Below, piece after piece: positions 52,767-60,581 of a stretch of DNA of 64,000 nt; within the stretch, counting starts at the first letter, position 1, and every line of letters starts with the position of its first letter. The stretch lies in NCBI RefSeq assembly GCF_016820535.1, contig NZ_JADHDY010000016.1, positions 54,364 to 118,363 of the forward strand, written 5' to 3'. Both the position numbers and the translations under genes were made by a program. The notes under the pieces are model-generated. The model ran no database searches, was not told where the DNA came from, and saw nothing but the letters and a program-made list of their open reading frames with translations. The DNA is from Sporosarcina beigongshangi. Its GTDB lineage: Bacteria > Actinomycetota > Actinomycetes > Actinomycetales > Micrococcaceae.

Positions 52767-53378
52767 ATGTCCATCACCAGCGCGTCCCCGCCGGACCTCC
52801 TTGCATTTGACGATCTCGAAACCCTACCCGCCGTGGCGCCGGGGATCGACCTCCCCCGCGCCCAGGCGGCCATCGCCGAATTCCTCCGCGCCCTGGGCCG
52901 CGACGAGACGGACCCGCACCTGCTGGACACACCCCGCCGGGTTGCCGCTGCGTATGCGGAAATGCTGACCCCGCGTGACACGTCCTGGACCACGTTCCCC
53001 AATGACGACGGCTACCAGGGCCTGGTGCTGGTCAAGGACATCCCTTTCCATTCCCTGTGCCAGCACCACCTGCTCCCCTTCCGCGGCGTGGCCCACGTGG
53101 GCTACCTCCCCGGGGAGCGCCTGTTCGGCCTGTCCAAGCTGGCCCGCGGCGTGGAACTCTTTGCCCGCGACCTCCAGGTCCAGGAGCGCCTCACCCAGCA
53201 GGTCGCCGACTGGCTCGAGGACACCCTCGCCCCGCGCGGAGTGGGCGTGGTCATGGAGGCCGAGCACATGTGCATGTCCCTGCGCGGCGTCCAGACCTCC
53301 GGCACGCTGACCCGAACCTCTGTCTTCACCGGCCTGTTGTCAGATGAAGGACCCCTGCGCGGGCAGTTCCCGCTCTGA
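52767..53378 (+). CDS. folE: GTP cyclohydrolase I
   Basis: 203 residues. It converts GTP to 7,8-dihydroneopterin triphosphate, the first pterin step. Zinc ligands Cys98, His101 and Cys169 are present (FHSLCQHHLLP and EAEHMCMS), as is the catalytic loop GLSKLARGVELFA. ATG 52767 has AAAGGG six bases upstream; an in-frame TTG at 52761 is less likely. First gene of the cluster with the FAD oxidoreductase, FolP2-like protein and reductase. Confidence 0.95.
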   Translation: MSITSASPPDLLAFDDLETLPAVAPGIDLPRAQAAIAEFLRALGRDETDPHLLDTPRRVAAAYAEMLTPRDTSWTTFPNDDGYQGLVLVKDIPFHSLCQHHLLPFRGVAHVGYLPGERLFGLSKLARGVELFARDLQVQERLTQQVADWLEDTLAPRGVGVVMEAEHMCMSLRGVQTSGTLTRTSVFTGLLSDEGPLRGQFPL

Positions 53379-53495
53379 CACTTCCCGTCCGGCCGGGTGA
53401 ACCCCGACCGGACGCCCGAGCCTTGCCGGCGCTTTCCATGCAGACAAGACTTCATACCTGAAACAACAATTTTCCAGCGGAAAGAGTTTCTTGAC

Positions 53496-54764
53496 ATGAG
53501 CCAGTCACCCAGCACAGCAGCCACCCGGCCGGACGATGCCGGCGCGCCCGGCATGGTCATCATCGGCGGCGGCCTCACGGCGGCCACCGCGGCCGAGACC
53601 TTGCGCAAGGAGGGCTACCACGGCGCGGTCACCATCGTGGCCGACGAACCTGAAATCCCCTACCAGCGCCCGCCGCTGTCCAAGGGGTTCCTGGCCGGGA
53701 AGGAAGGCGAGGACGCGCTCCTGCCCCTGCCCGCCGAGTGGTACCCGGAAAACAACGTCACCGTCCTGACCGGCACCGCCGCCACCGCGATCGACCCCGC
53801 CGCCCACACCGTCACGCTCGCCGACGGGACCACGCTGCCGTATGCCAAGGCGCTTATCGCCACAGGTGCCGCCCCGCGCCGGATCCCGTTTCCCGGCGTC
53901 GAACTTGACGGCGTGCACACCTTCCGCACCAAGGCCGACAGCCTGGCCATGAAGGAACTGTTCACGGGCGGCGGCAAGAACGTGGTCATGATCGGTTCGG
54001 GCTGGATCGGCATGGAAATTGCCGCGACGGCCACCGAGCTGGGCAACACCGTGGCGCTCGTGGGGCTCGAGAACGTGCCGCTGTCCGTGGCGGTCGGCGC
54101 CGAGCTGGGCACCGTGTTTGCCGACCGGCACAAGGAGGCCGGCGTCCGTTTCGAGCTGCCCGCCAGCGCCGCCGAAATCCAGGGCACGGACGGGCACGTC
54201 ACCTCCGTGCTGACCACCACCGGCGTCACCCTGCCCGCCGACATTGTCATCGTGGCCGTGGGCGTGGTGCCCAACATTGGGCTGGGCCAGGACGCCGGGC
54301 TCACCATCAACAACGGCATCGAGGTGGATGCCTCGCTGCGCACCTCGGCGCCGGACGTGTTCGCGGCCGGAGACGTCGCCAACGCCATGCACCCCGTGAC
54401 CGGCACCCATGCCCGCTCGGAGCACTGGGCCAACGCGATCGCCAGCGGCAAGGTCGCGGCAAGGTCCATGCTGGGCAAGGACGCCGTGCTCGACGACATT
54501 CCCTATTTCTACACCGACCAGTTCGACCTCGGCATGGAGTACTCCGGCTTCGGCGCGCTCACGAAGGACGCCCAGGTGGTGGTCCGCGGGGACCTTGCAA
54601 CCCGCGAATTCATCGCCTTCTGGGTACTGGAGGGACGCGTCGTGGCGGGCATGAACGTGAACATCTGGGACGTCCAGGACGCCATCAAGTCGCTCATCGC
54701 CTCCGGCCGCACGGTCGACACGGCCCAGCTGGCTGACCCCAAAACCCCACTCGAGGAGATTTGA
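53496..54764 (+). CDS. FAD/NAD-dependent oxidoreductase (ferredoxin-reductase type)
   Basis: 422 residues with two Rossmann folds. The FAD motif is VIIGGGLTAATAAETL near 21-36 and the NAD motif VMIGSGWIGMEIAA near 165. The AGDVANAMHP segment near 290 completes the FAD site. This is the rhodocoxin/ferredoxin reductase class (pyridine nucleotide-disulfide oxidoreductase without redox cysteines). The start ATG has only a weak ribosome-binding site. The stop overlaps the FolP2-like start by one base (TGATG), so the two are co-translated; its partner ferredoxin is not visible. It may deliver reducing power to the pterin enzymes. Confidence 0.88.
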   Translation: MSQSPSTAATRPDDAGAPGMVIIGGGLTAATAAETLRKEGYHGAVTIVADEPEIPYQRPPLSKGFLAGKEGEDALLPLPAEWYPENNVTVLTGTAATAIDPAAHTVTLADGTTLPYAKALIATGAAPRRIPFPGVELDGVHTFRTKADSLAMKELFTGGGKNVVMIGSGWIGMEIAATATELGNTVALVGLENVPLSVAVGAELGTVFADRHKEAGVRFELPASAAEIQGTDGHVTSVLTTTGVTLPADIVIVAVGVVPNIGLGQDAGLTINNGIEVDASLRTSAPDVFAAGDVANAMHPVTGTHARSEHWANAIASGKVAARSMLGKDAVLDDIPYFYTDQFDLGMEYSGFGALTKDAQVVVRGDLATREFIAFWVLEGRVVAGMNVNIWDVQDAIKSLIASGRTVDTAQLADPKTPLEEI

Positions 54765-55720
54765 TGGAGGGTATGAACGCCGCTCCCTTTTTCACCCCGC
54801 CGCTACACCACCCCATCCACCACTTTGGCCCGCGCACCCTGGATTTCAGCCGCCAGGTGGCGCTCATGGCCATCATCAACCGCACCCCTGACTCCTTTTA
54901 CGACGGCGGCGCCACCTTTGCACTGGATGCGGCGGTGGATGCTTCGCTTGCAGCCGTTGACGACGGCGCCGACTGGGTCGACATCGGCGGCGTCCCCTTT
55001 GCGCCGGGGCCGGCACTGAGCGCCCGGGAAGAGGGCGACCGCGTGGTGCCCGTGATTGCCGCGGTGGCCGCGGCGAGCGACGTCATCATCTCCGTGGACA
55101 CATTCCTGCCGGAGGTGGCTGCGCGCAGCATCGCCGCCGGCGCCACCGTCATCAACGACACCACCGGCCTGTCCAACCCGGACATGGCGTCGGTGGTGGC
55201 AGAATCCGGCGCCCACATTGTCATCACGCACTCCCTCGCCGCACCGCGCACCGTCTACCCGCGCCCGTATTACGACGATGTCGTCACGGACGTAGCCTCT
55301 TTCCTGGCGTCCCGGGTGGAGCTGGCGCTGTCGCTGGGCGTGCCGGCGGAAAAGATCATCATCGACCCCGGCCACGACCTCAACAAGAACACGCTGCACA
55401 CCCTGGAAATCACCCGCCGCTTCAACGAGATTGCCGCACTGGGTTTCCCGGCCCTGGCTGCGGTCTCCAACAAGGACTTCATCGGCGAGACCCTGAACCA
55501 GCCCAAAGAGGAGCGGCTGGCCGGTTCCCTGGCCACCGCCGTCACGTGCATCCTGGGCGGCGCCCGGGTGCTGCGCATGCACAACGTGGCCGAGGCCAAC
55601 TCAGCCATCCGCATGACCGAGGCCGTGCTGGGCTGGCGGGAACCCGTCTACCTCAAGCACAACATGGCCGACATCAACGAACCCGCCCACCCGCCCCTTC
55701 CGACGCCGTCGCACCAATAA
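54764..55720 (+). CDS. folP2: FolP2-type dihydropteroate synthase paralogue
   Basis: 318 residues, clearly of the pterin-binding DHPS fold. It has INRTPDSFYDGG at 38-49, SVDT near 110-113, IND at 130-132, SNKDFIGE at 235-242 and RMHNVAE at 271-277. The usual STRPG loop that holds the substrate is absent; DIGGVPFAPGPA takes its place. In this it matches the mycobacterial FolP2 (Rv1207) group, which lacks DHPS activity. ATG 54764 has GAGGAG upstream. Its last codons and stop are supplied by a REP-like repeat. The reaction is unknown. Confidence 0.85.
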   Translation: MEGMNAAPFFTPPLHHPIHHFGPRTLDFSRQVALMAIINRTPDSFYDGGATFALDAAVDASLAAVDDGADWVDIGGVPFAPGPALSAREEGDRVVPVIAAVAAASDVIISVDTFLPEVAARSIAAGATVINDTTGLSNPDMASVVAESGAHIVITHSLAAPRTVYPRPYYDDVVTDVASFLASRVELALSLGVPAEKIIIDPGHDLNKNTLHTLEITRRFNEIAALGFPALAAVSNKDFIGETLNQPKEERLAGSLATAVTCILGGARVLRMHNVAEANSAIRMTEAVLGWREPVYLKHNMADINEPAHPPLPTPSHQ

Positions 55721-55971
55721 CACTTTTCCCACCGACGCTCTCGCACCAATGGCTGGTTTTTCCGTGATCCTGTCGCAGCATTGGCTGGTTTTTGGTCAAC
55801 GCCCTCGCACCCCGGCCGCAATCCTGCAGCATGGCGCGCTGCCGGTCGACTGGCGCTGATGCGGGCACCCGGATGGACACCACTTTGTTGGTGCGACAGC
55901 GTCGGCCAGGAATGCACCATTGCTGCGACAGGGACCGCGAAAAACCAGCCATTGGTGCGATAGCGTTGGGG
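55701..55971. repeat. REP-like repeat cluster B (inverted units)
   Basis: Direct copies at about 55701-55730, 55733-55763, 55766-55796 and 55798-55820; inverted copies at about 55878-55905, 55906-55936 and 55937-55971. The core reads GACGCTCTCGCACCAATGG then CTGGTTTTTCC. Opposed sets could form a 250-base cruciform between folP2 and the reductase gene. The first copy includes the folP2 stop. Confidence 0.75.
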
Positions 55972-55992
55972 AAAATTAGAGGAGCAACTGCC

Positions 55993-56754
55993 ATGGAACG
56001 AATCTTCCCCGACCCCGAGATGCTCTCCAGCGCCGCCCTGGAGCATGAACTCCTCGCCGCCGCACCGGAGCACCGGCGCAGCAACCGGCCGTGGGTCAGC
56101 TTCAACTTCATCGCCAGCATCGACGGCGCCGCCACCGTGGATGGCCGCTCCGGGCAGCTGGGCAACCCCTGGGACCTGCGGGTCTTCTCCCTGCTGCGCC
56201 AAACCGCCGACGTCATCCTGGTGGGGGCCCAGACCGTCCGTGCCGAAGGTTACGGCGGCGAGCTCCTGGGTGCCGAAGCCCAGGCATGGCGCAGCGACAA
56301 TTGGCTCGATCCCCATCCGCCGCTGGCCATTGTCTCCGGTTCCCTCAACCTTGACCCCGGCCTGGAGGTGTTCACGCAGGCACCCGTCCGGCCCCTGGTC
56401 CTCACCCTGGCCGGCGCACCCCAGGAGCGGCGGGAAGCACTGTCGCAGGTGTCCGACGTCGTCAATGTTGGCGAAGCATCCCTGGACGTGGACCGCCTGG
56501 TGGACGAACTGGCCGGCCGCGGATACAGGAACATCCACTCCGAGGGCGGACCAACCCTGCTGGGCAGCTTTGCCGCAGCAGGCCGGGTGGACGAGCTGAA
56601 CCTGACGGTGTCACCGCTGCTGGTGGGCGGGGACGCAGGCAGGATCGCGCATGGGTCACACGGTGAGGGGGAAGCAGCGCGCAGCATGGAGCTGGCCCGG
56701 GTCTTGAAGGCCGACTCCATGCTCTTCCTGCGCTACGTCCGCCCCGCCCAATAA
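55993..56754 (+). CDS. Rv2671-like NADPH-dependent pterin/flavin reductase (RibD_C)
   Basis: 253 residues. A RibD C-terminal/DHFR-like fold matching mycobacterial Rv2671, which is annotated as RibD but can act as a dihydrofolate reductase. Motifs: NFIASIDGAATVDG at 38-51, VILVGAQTVRAEGY at 74-87 (NADPH) and SEGGPTLLG near 183-191. The upstream deaminase half of bifunctional RibD is absent. GAGG precedes the ATG. It lies beyond a REP-like cluster but points the same way as folE-folP2, so it likely belongs to the same pathway. Confidence 0.85.
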   Translation: MERIFPDPEMLSSAALEHELLAAAPEHRRSNRPWVSFNFIASIDGAATVDGRSGQLGNPWDLRVFSLLRQTADVILVGAQTVRAEGYGGELLGAEAQAWRSDNWLDPHPPLAIVSGSLNLDPGLEVFTQAPVRPLVLTLAGAPQERREALSQVSDVVNVGEASLDVDRLVDELAGRGYRNIHSEGGPTLLGSFAAAGRVDELNLTVSPLLVGGDAGRIAHGSHGEGEAARSMELARVLKADSMLFLRYVRPAQ

Positions 56755-56783
56755 CCCTTCCCCTTCCCGGCTCCCCCTCCCGA

Positions 56784-56850
56784 CTATGACGCAGAAGGTG
56801 CACAAAATCGGCGTCGGAAAGCGGATTCCAGTACATGTGCTGCGTCATAG
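56784..56850. repeat. Interrupted palindrome before the J-domain gene
   Basis: CTATGACGCAG (56784-56794) and CTGCGTCATAG (56840-56850) are perfect inverted copies, with more partial pairing inside. A 22-bp direct repeat follows at once. Confidence 0.6.
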
Positions 56851-56890
56851 ATGTCAGGAAGGGCGCAGATAGACGTCAGGAAGGGCGCAG
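56847..56890. repeat. 22-bp direct repeat
   Basis: Copies at 56847-56868 and 56869-56890 differ by one base. The first overlaps the right arm of the palindrome. Confidence 0.7.
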
Positions 56891-56942
56891 GCGGGGCGGA
56901 TAGACTGTGCGCTGATGGGCAGCAACGATTGAAAGGTCTCCT

Positions 56943-57953
56943 GTGGGCGAGAAGTTCCTCACGCATTACCAGGTGTTGGGACTGGCGCGCACCGCCACCG
57001 AACGGGACGTGAAAATTGCGTACCGCAAGGCGGCCAAGATTGCGCACCCGGACCGCGGCGGGGACCCGGCCGTGTTCCGCCAAATCACGGCGGCCTACGA
57101 GACGCTGGTCGACCCGGCCAAGCGCCACGCCTACGACAAGTCCTACGGGTCGGGCCGACCGGCCGCAGCACCGTCCGGCGGCAGCGCCCACGCCCAGGCA
57201 CGTGAGGGGTATCGGGGCGGCTACGGCACGCCAGGCCGTGCCGGCGCAGGCTCCCGGGCGGGATCCGCGGAGGGCACCGGCTTCACCACCCGCCACACGT
57301 CCGGCCCGCGCCCCACGGCGGGCGACCCGGCCGTGTACGTCCCGTCCTATGAGTCGCTCGCACCCGGCGAAACGCCGCTGATGCCCCGGCCCGCCGCCGC
57401 CCAGCCGGTCCACGGCGCGCCCCGCAAGCGCGGCCTCTTCGGCGCCTCGTCCCGGCTGGCCCGCGAGGCCCGCACGGCGCAGCTGGTCATGCAGCAGGTG
57501 CTGCCCGGCATTCCGGCCGCCCGTCTCATCAACGGCCTCACCGCACCCCACGGCGCCGGCTACGTGGACCACGTCCTGGTATCCGGCTACCGCATGGCCG
57601 TCATCGGCTCCATGCTGGTCCCCAACGGCGCGTTCCGCTGGGACGGCTCCACGCTGGTCCACGGCAGCAAGGTCGTGGCCCCGCCGGAGTTGATTGCGGC
57701 CACCCGCGCCTTCCAGGAACTCTTCCCCGAATGCAACGTCACCGCATGGGTCTGCGTGCACAGCAACACCGGCAACCTCTTCGAGCCCGTGATCGACTAC
57801 GCCCGCGGCACCGCCCCCGACGGCTCCAGCACCGTCAACGTCGCCAACGCCGCCCGCTTCACCCGCGAGGTCAAGCACTTCCTGGCTGCCGGCCCCTCCC
57901 CCAACGTGGTGGACCTTTCCATCCTGGACCGGCTGCTCGGCGGCATGTACTGA
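56943..57953 (+). CDS. J-domain protein with a C-terminal NERD-like region
   Basis: 336 residues. A J domain (1-68) with the HPD motif at 35-37 stimulates DnaK. A Gly/Ala/Pro-rich linker (70-155) follows, then a C-terminal domain (about 180-336) with GAGYVDHVLVSGYRMAVI, WDGSTLVHG and WVCVHSNTGN. The alternation of strands and conserved polar positions resembles the NERD nuclease-related fold, though the assignment is mine. No glycine-cysteine zinc region of classical DnaJ is present. GTG start with AAAGG upstream. Confidence 0.72.
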   Translation: MGEKFLTHYQVLGLARTATERDVKIAYRKAAKIAHPDRGGDPAVFRQITAAYETLVDPAKRHAYDKSYGSGRPAAAPSGGSAHAQAREGYRGGYGTPGRAGAGSRAGSAEGTGFTTRHTSGPRPTAGDPAVYVPSYESLAPGETPLMPRPAAAQPVHGAPRKRGLFGASSRLAREARTAQLVMQQVLPGIPAARLINGLTAPHGAGYVDHVLVSGYRMAVIGSMLVPNGAFRWDGSTLVHGSKVVAPPELIAATRAFQELFPECNVTAWVCVHSNTGNLFEPVIDYARGTAPDGSSTVNVANAARFTREVKHFLAAGPSPNVVDLSILDRLLGGMY

Positions 57954-57969
57954 CGCTGCACTGAAAGTT

Positions 57970-58009
57970 CGACGGCGCCCGGCCCGCCTGGGTGGGCCGG
58001 GCGCCGTCG
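57970..58009 (+). terminator. Strong hairpin after the J-domain gene
   Basis: A perfect 16-bp stem (57970-57985 with 57994-58009) around an 8-base loop. No T-run follows, but the stability and position indicate termination. Confidence 0.65.
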
Positions 58010-58107
58010 GGCTTGGACACACCGGCAATGCCCGCGCAGCCGCGGTCCGGCGCAAAGGGCGGCGCGGGTTGGAGCACCGCCCGTCAGCTGCCCCGGACGG
58101 CAGGCGG

Positions 58108-58123
58108 TAGTATGAAAATCGTG
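58108..58123 (+). promoter_or_regulatory. -10 element near the trmL start
   Basis: TAGTAT (58108-58113) is followed by seven bases and then GTG 58121. The spacing allows a leaderless transcript. No ribosome-binding site is present. Confidence 0.35.
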
Positions 58124-58594
58124 TTTCGCATCCTTTTTCTGACGCCCGAGATTCCCGGCAACACCGGCAACGCCATCCGGCTGGCCGCCATCACCGGCGC
58201 CGAACTGCACCTGGTTGAGCCGCTCGGCTTTGATTTTTCCGACGCCAAGCTGCGCCGGGCCGGCCTGGACTACCACGACCTCGCCGTCGTGACGGTGCAC
58301 AAGAGCCTCGAGGCCGCGTGGGAAGCCCTGGCCCCCGAGCGCGTCTACGCCTTCACCTCCGACGGGGAGGCCAGCTATGCCGAGATCGCCTACCGGCCCG
58401 GCGACGTCCTCATGTTCGGGCGCGAATCCACGGGCCTTCCGGCGGAGGTCAAGGCCGATCCGCACATCACCGCCCGCGTCCGCCTGCCCATGCTCCCGGC
58501 GCTGCGGTCCCTGAACCTGGCCAACGCCGCGTCCATCGCCGTGTTTGAGGCCTGGCGCCAGAACGGCTTTGACGGAGCCCAGCTGCACGCCTGA
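58121..58594 (+). CDS. trmL: tRNA (cytidine/uridine-34-2'-O)-methyltransferase
   Basis: 157 residues from GTG 58121, the same length as E. coli TrmL, and the PEIPGNTGN motif falls at the same position (residue 9). SPOUT motifs LMFGRESTGLP and LRSLNLANAASIAVFEAWRQ define the knotted SAM site. It methylates the wobble base of tRNA Leu. ATG 58112 is an alternative start. Single gene between the J-domain gene and a methyltransferase. Confidence 0.92.
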   Translation: MFRILFLTPEIPGNTGNAIRLAAITGAELHLVEPLGFDFSDAKLRRAGLDYHDLAVVTVHKSLEAAWEALAPERVYAFTSDGEASYAEIAYRPGDVLMFGRESTGLPAEVKADPHITARVRLPMLPALRSLNLANAASIAVFEAWRQNGFDGAQLHA

Positions 58595-58640
58595 TTTTCC
58601 CGGGCTCCGGCCCATTCCCAACCACCAACTGGAGGCATGC

Positions 58641-59450
58641 ATGTCTGCTCGCGATCCCGGCCTGGCGTTCACCGACGGCGCCCTGCAATTTGAGTCCTGG
58701 GCCGACAAGCTCTGGGACCCCATGGGCCGCGACGTTGCCGAGGCAGCCGTGTTGCAGCCCGGCGAAAAGGTCCTTGACGCCTGCTGCGGCACGGGGGCTG
58801 CCACGCTCCCGGCGGCCCTGGCGGTCGGCCCCAAAGGAAGCGTCGACGGCGTCGACCTCTCCACGGGGCTGCTGCGCATCGCGGCGGCCAACCTGGCCGA
58901 GCGCGGCATCCTCAACACGACCCTGACGGAAGCTGACGTCACGGAATGGCGCGGCCACCGCACCTTCGACGCTGTCCTTTGCTCCTACAGCATGTTCTTT
59001 TTCTCCGACATGGAGGCCGGCATCGAACATCTCGCCTCCATGCTGCGACCGGGCGGCCGGCTTGTGGCCAGCACCTGGGTGGAGGGCGCCCTGGAGCCCT
59101 TCGCCGGGCTGATCCTGGACGCCGCCGTCAAGGAACGCCCCCGGCTGGCCGGTGTCGTGCCGCTGCCCAACCAAAACATGGCACGTGTCGCCTCCGTGGC
59201 GAAGCTGACCGCCTGGCTGGAGGACCGCGGGCTGGAAGACGTGAGCGTGGAAACCCGTCCGCTGACCCTCACAGTGGATGACGAGATGGCGTGGAACCTG
59301 GTCATGGGCAGCGGCTGGCGCACCCTTCTGCCGCGCGACCCCGAGGCCATCGCGCGGGTCCGCCGCGACTTCATGGCTTCCGTGGGCCCCATCAGCGAGA
59401 TGAACTCCGATGCGCTGATCGCCACGGCGTCGGTGCCCCGCCGCGACTAG
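58641..59450 (+). CDS. Class I SAM-dependent methyltransferase
   Basis: 269 residues. Motif I VLDACCGTGAAT at 44-55, acidic motif II GVDLSTGLL, and the Asp-containing ADVTEWRGHRTFDAVLCS, all for SAM binding. The C-terminal half has no recognised substrate motif, so the target is unknown. GGAGG lies five bases upstream of ATG 58641. Confidence 0.8.
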   Translation: MSARDPGLAFTDGALQFESWADKLWDPMGRDVAEAAVLQPGEKVLDACCGTGAATLPAALAVGPKGSVDGVDLSTGLLRIAAANLAERGILNTTLTEADVTEWRGHRTFDAVLCSYSMFFFSDMEAGIEHLASMLRPGGRLVASTWVEGALEPFAGLILDAAVKERPRLAGVVPLPNQNMARVASVAKLTAWLEDRGLEDVSVETRPLTLTVDDEMAWNLVMGSGWRTLLPRDPEAIARVRRDFMASVGPISEMNSDALIATASVPRRD

Positions 59451-59480
59451 GCGCTTGAGGCCGGGCCAATGAGGCCGCGG

Positions 59481-59505
59481 CCGCGAGCCGCTTGTCGGCT
59501 CTCGG
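59481..59505. terminator. Hairpin after the methyltransferase gene
   Basis: A 10-bp stem with one mismatch (59481-59490 with 59496-59505) and loop CTTGT, just upstream of the long palindrome. Confidence 0.45.
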
Positions 59506-59513
59506 GCATCAAC

Positions 59514-59578
59514 CCTAAAGAGCCATAGACATGGCCCCCAAATCCGCGATTTGGGGGCCATGTCTATGGCTCTTTAGG
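59514..59578. terminator. 65-bp perfect palindrome between convergent genes
   Basis: Arms 59514-59544 and 59548-59578 are perfect 31-base inverted copies with a 3-base loop. It lies between the methyltransferase and etfA, so a bidirectional terminator is the simplest reading, but the length is far above normal. Confidence 0.75.
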
Positions 59579-59602
59579 CCCCGCCTCCGGCAGGGGAAAG
59601 AA

Positions 59603-60571
59603 TTAGGCGCGGCGCTTCTTGATCTCCTCCACGGCCTGCGGCAGAACCTTGAAGAGGTCCCCCACAATGCCGAAGTCGGCGATCTCAAAAATGGGCGATT
59701 CCGCATCCTTGTTGACGGCCACAATAAGCTTGGACGTCTGCATGCCGGCCTTCTGCTGGATGGCGCCGGAGATGCCCACGGAGATGTACAGCTGCGGGGA
59801 CACCTTCTTGCCCGTCTGGCCCACCTGAGAAGCGTGCGAGATCCAGCCCGCATCGGTCGCCGCACGCGAGGCTCCAACGGCAGCGCCCAGGACGTCGGCC
59901 AGTTCCTCGATGGGCGTGAAGTCGCCGTCCACGCCGCGGCCGCCGGCCACCACAATGCGGGCGTCCTCCAGCTCGGGGCGGCCGGAGGCGGCACGCGGCG
60001 TGCGGGAGACCACGCGGGCGCCGAGGCTGGCAGGCGCAAAGGCCACCTCCACACTTTCGACGGCGGGCACGGCCGCCTCGGGTGCGGGGGCCGCTTCCAC
60101 GGCGTGCGCCTTGACGCTGATGACCGATACCGCTGAAGCAGCCCGGGCCTGCACAGTCCATGACCCCGCAAGGACGGACTTCTGCGCAAGGAGCGTCCCG
60201 CCGTCGGCCACCACCGAAACAGCATCGGTGATGACGCCGGCGTTCAGGGCCACGCCCACGCGGGCTGCGATCTCCTTGCCGGCGGCGCTGTTGTCCAGCA
60301 GCACGGCGGAGGCGGCAACTGCGGCGGCGGCCTGGGCCACAAGGTCAGCCTTGGGTGCGACGAGGAACTGGCCCAGCTCGGGCTGCTCCGACTGGAGGAC
60401 GCGGGCGACCCCGTAGGCGCCCAGCTCGGCGAGCAGTTCCGCGCTGGCGGGACCGGCCACAACGGCCACGGGCTCACCGGCCGTGCGGGCCAGGGTCAGC
60501 AGCTGGTGTGCCGTGGTGGACAGCTTGCCGGGGGCGTCGAGCTGATCGATGTAAACAACAATTGCACTCAT
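59603..60571 (-). CDS. etfA: Electron transfer flavoprotein alpha subunit
   Basis: 322 residues. The C-terminal FAD domain has the family sequences [18 protein letters not shown] and [22 protein letters not shown]. Carries electrons from acyl-CoA dehydrogenases to ETF-quinone oxidoreductase. AAGGAA is seven bases upstream; ten bases from etfB. N-terminal half is Ala-rich and divergent. Confidence 0.94.
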   Translation of the reverse strand: MSAIVVYIDQLDAPGKLSTTAHQLLTLARTAGEPVAVVAGPASAELLAELGAYGVARVLQSEQPELGQFLVAPKADLVAQAAAAVAASAVLLDNSAAGKEIAARVGVALNAGVITDAVSVVADGGTLLAQKSVLAGSWTVQARAASAVSVISVKAHAVEAAPAPEAAVPAVESVEVAFAPASLGARVVSRTPRAASGRPELEDARIVVAGGRGVDGDFTPIEELADVLGAAVGASRAATDAGWISHASQVGQTGKKVSPQLYISVGISGAIQQKAGMQTSKLIVAVNKDAESPIFEIADFGIVGDLFKVLPQAVEEIKKRRA

Positions 60572-60581
60572 GAATGGTTCC

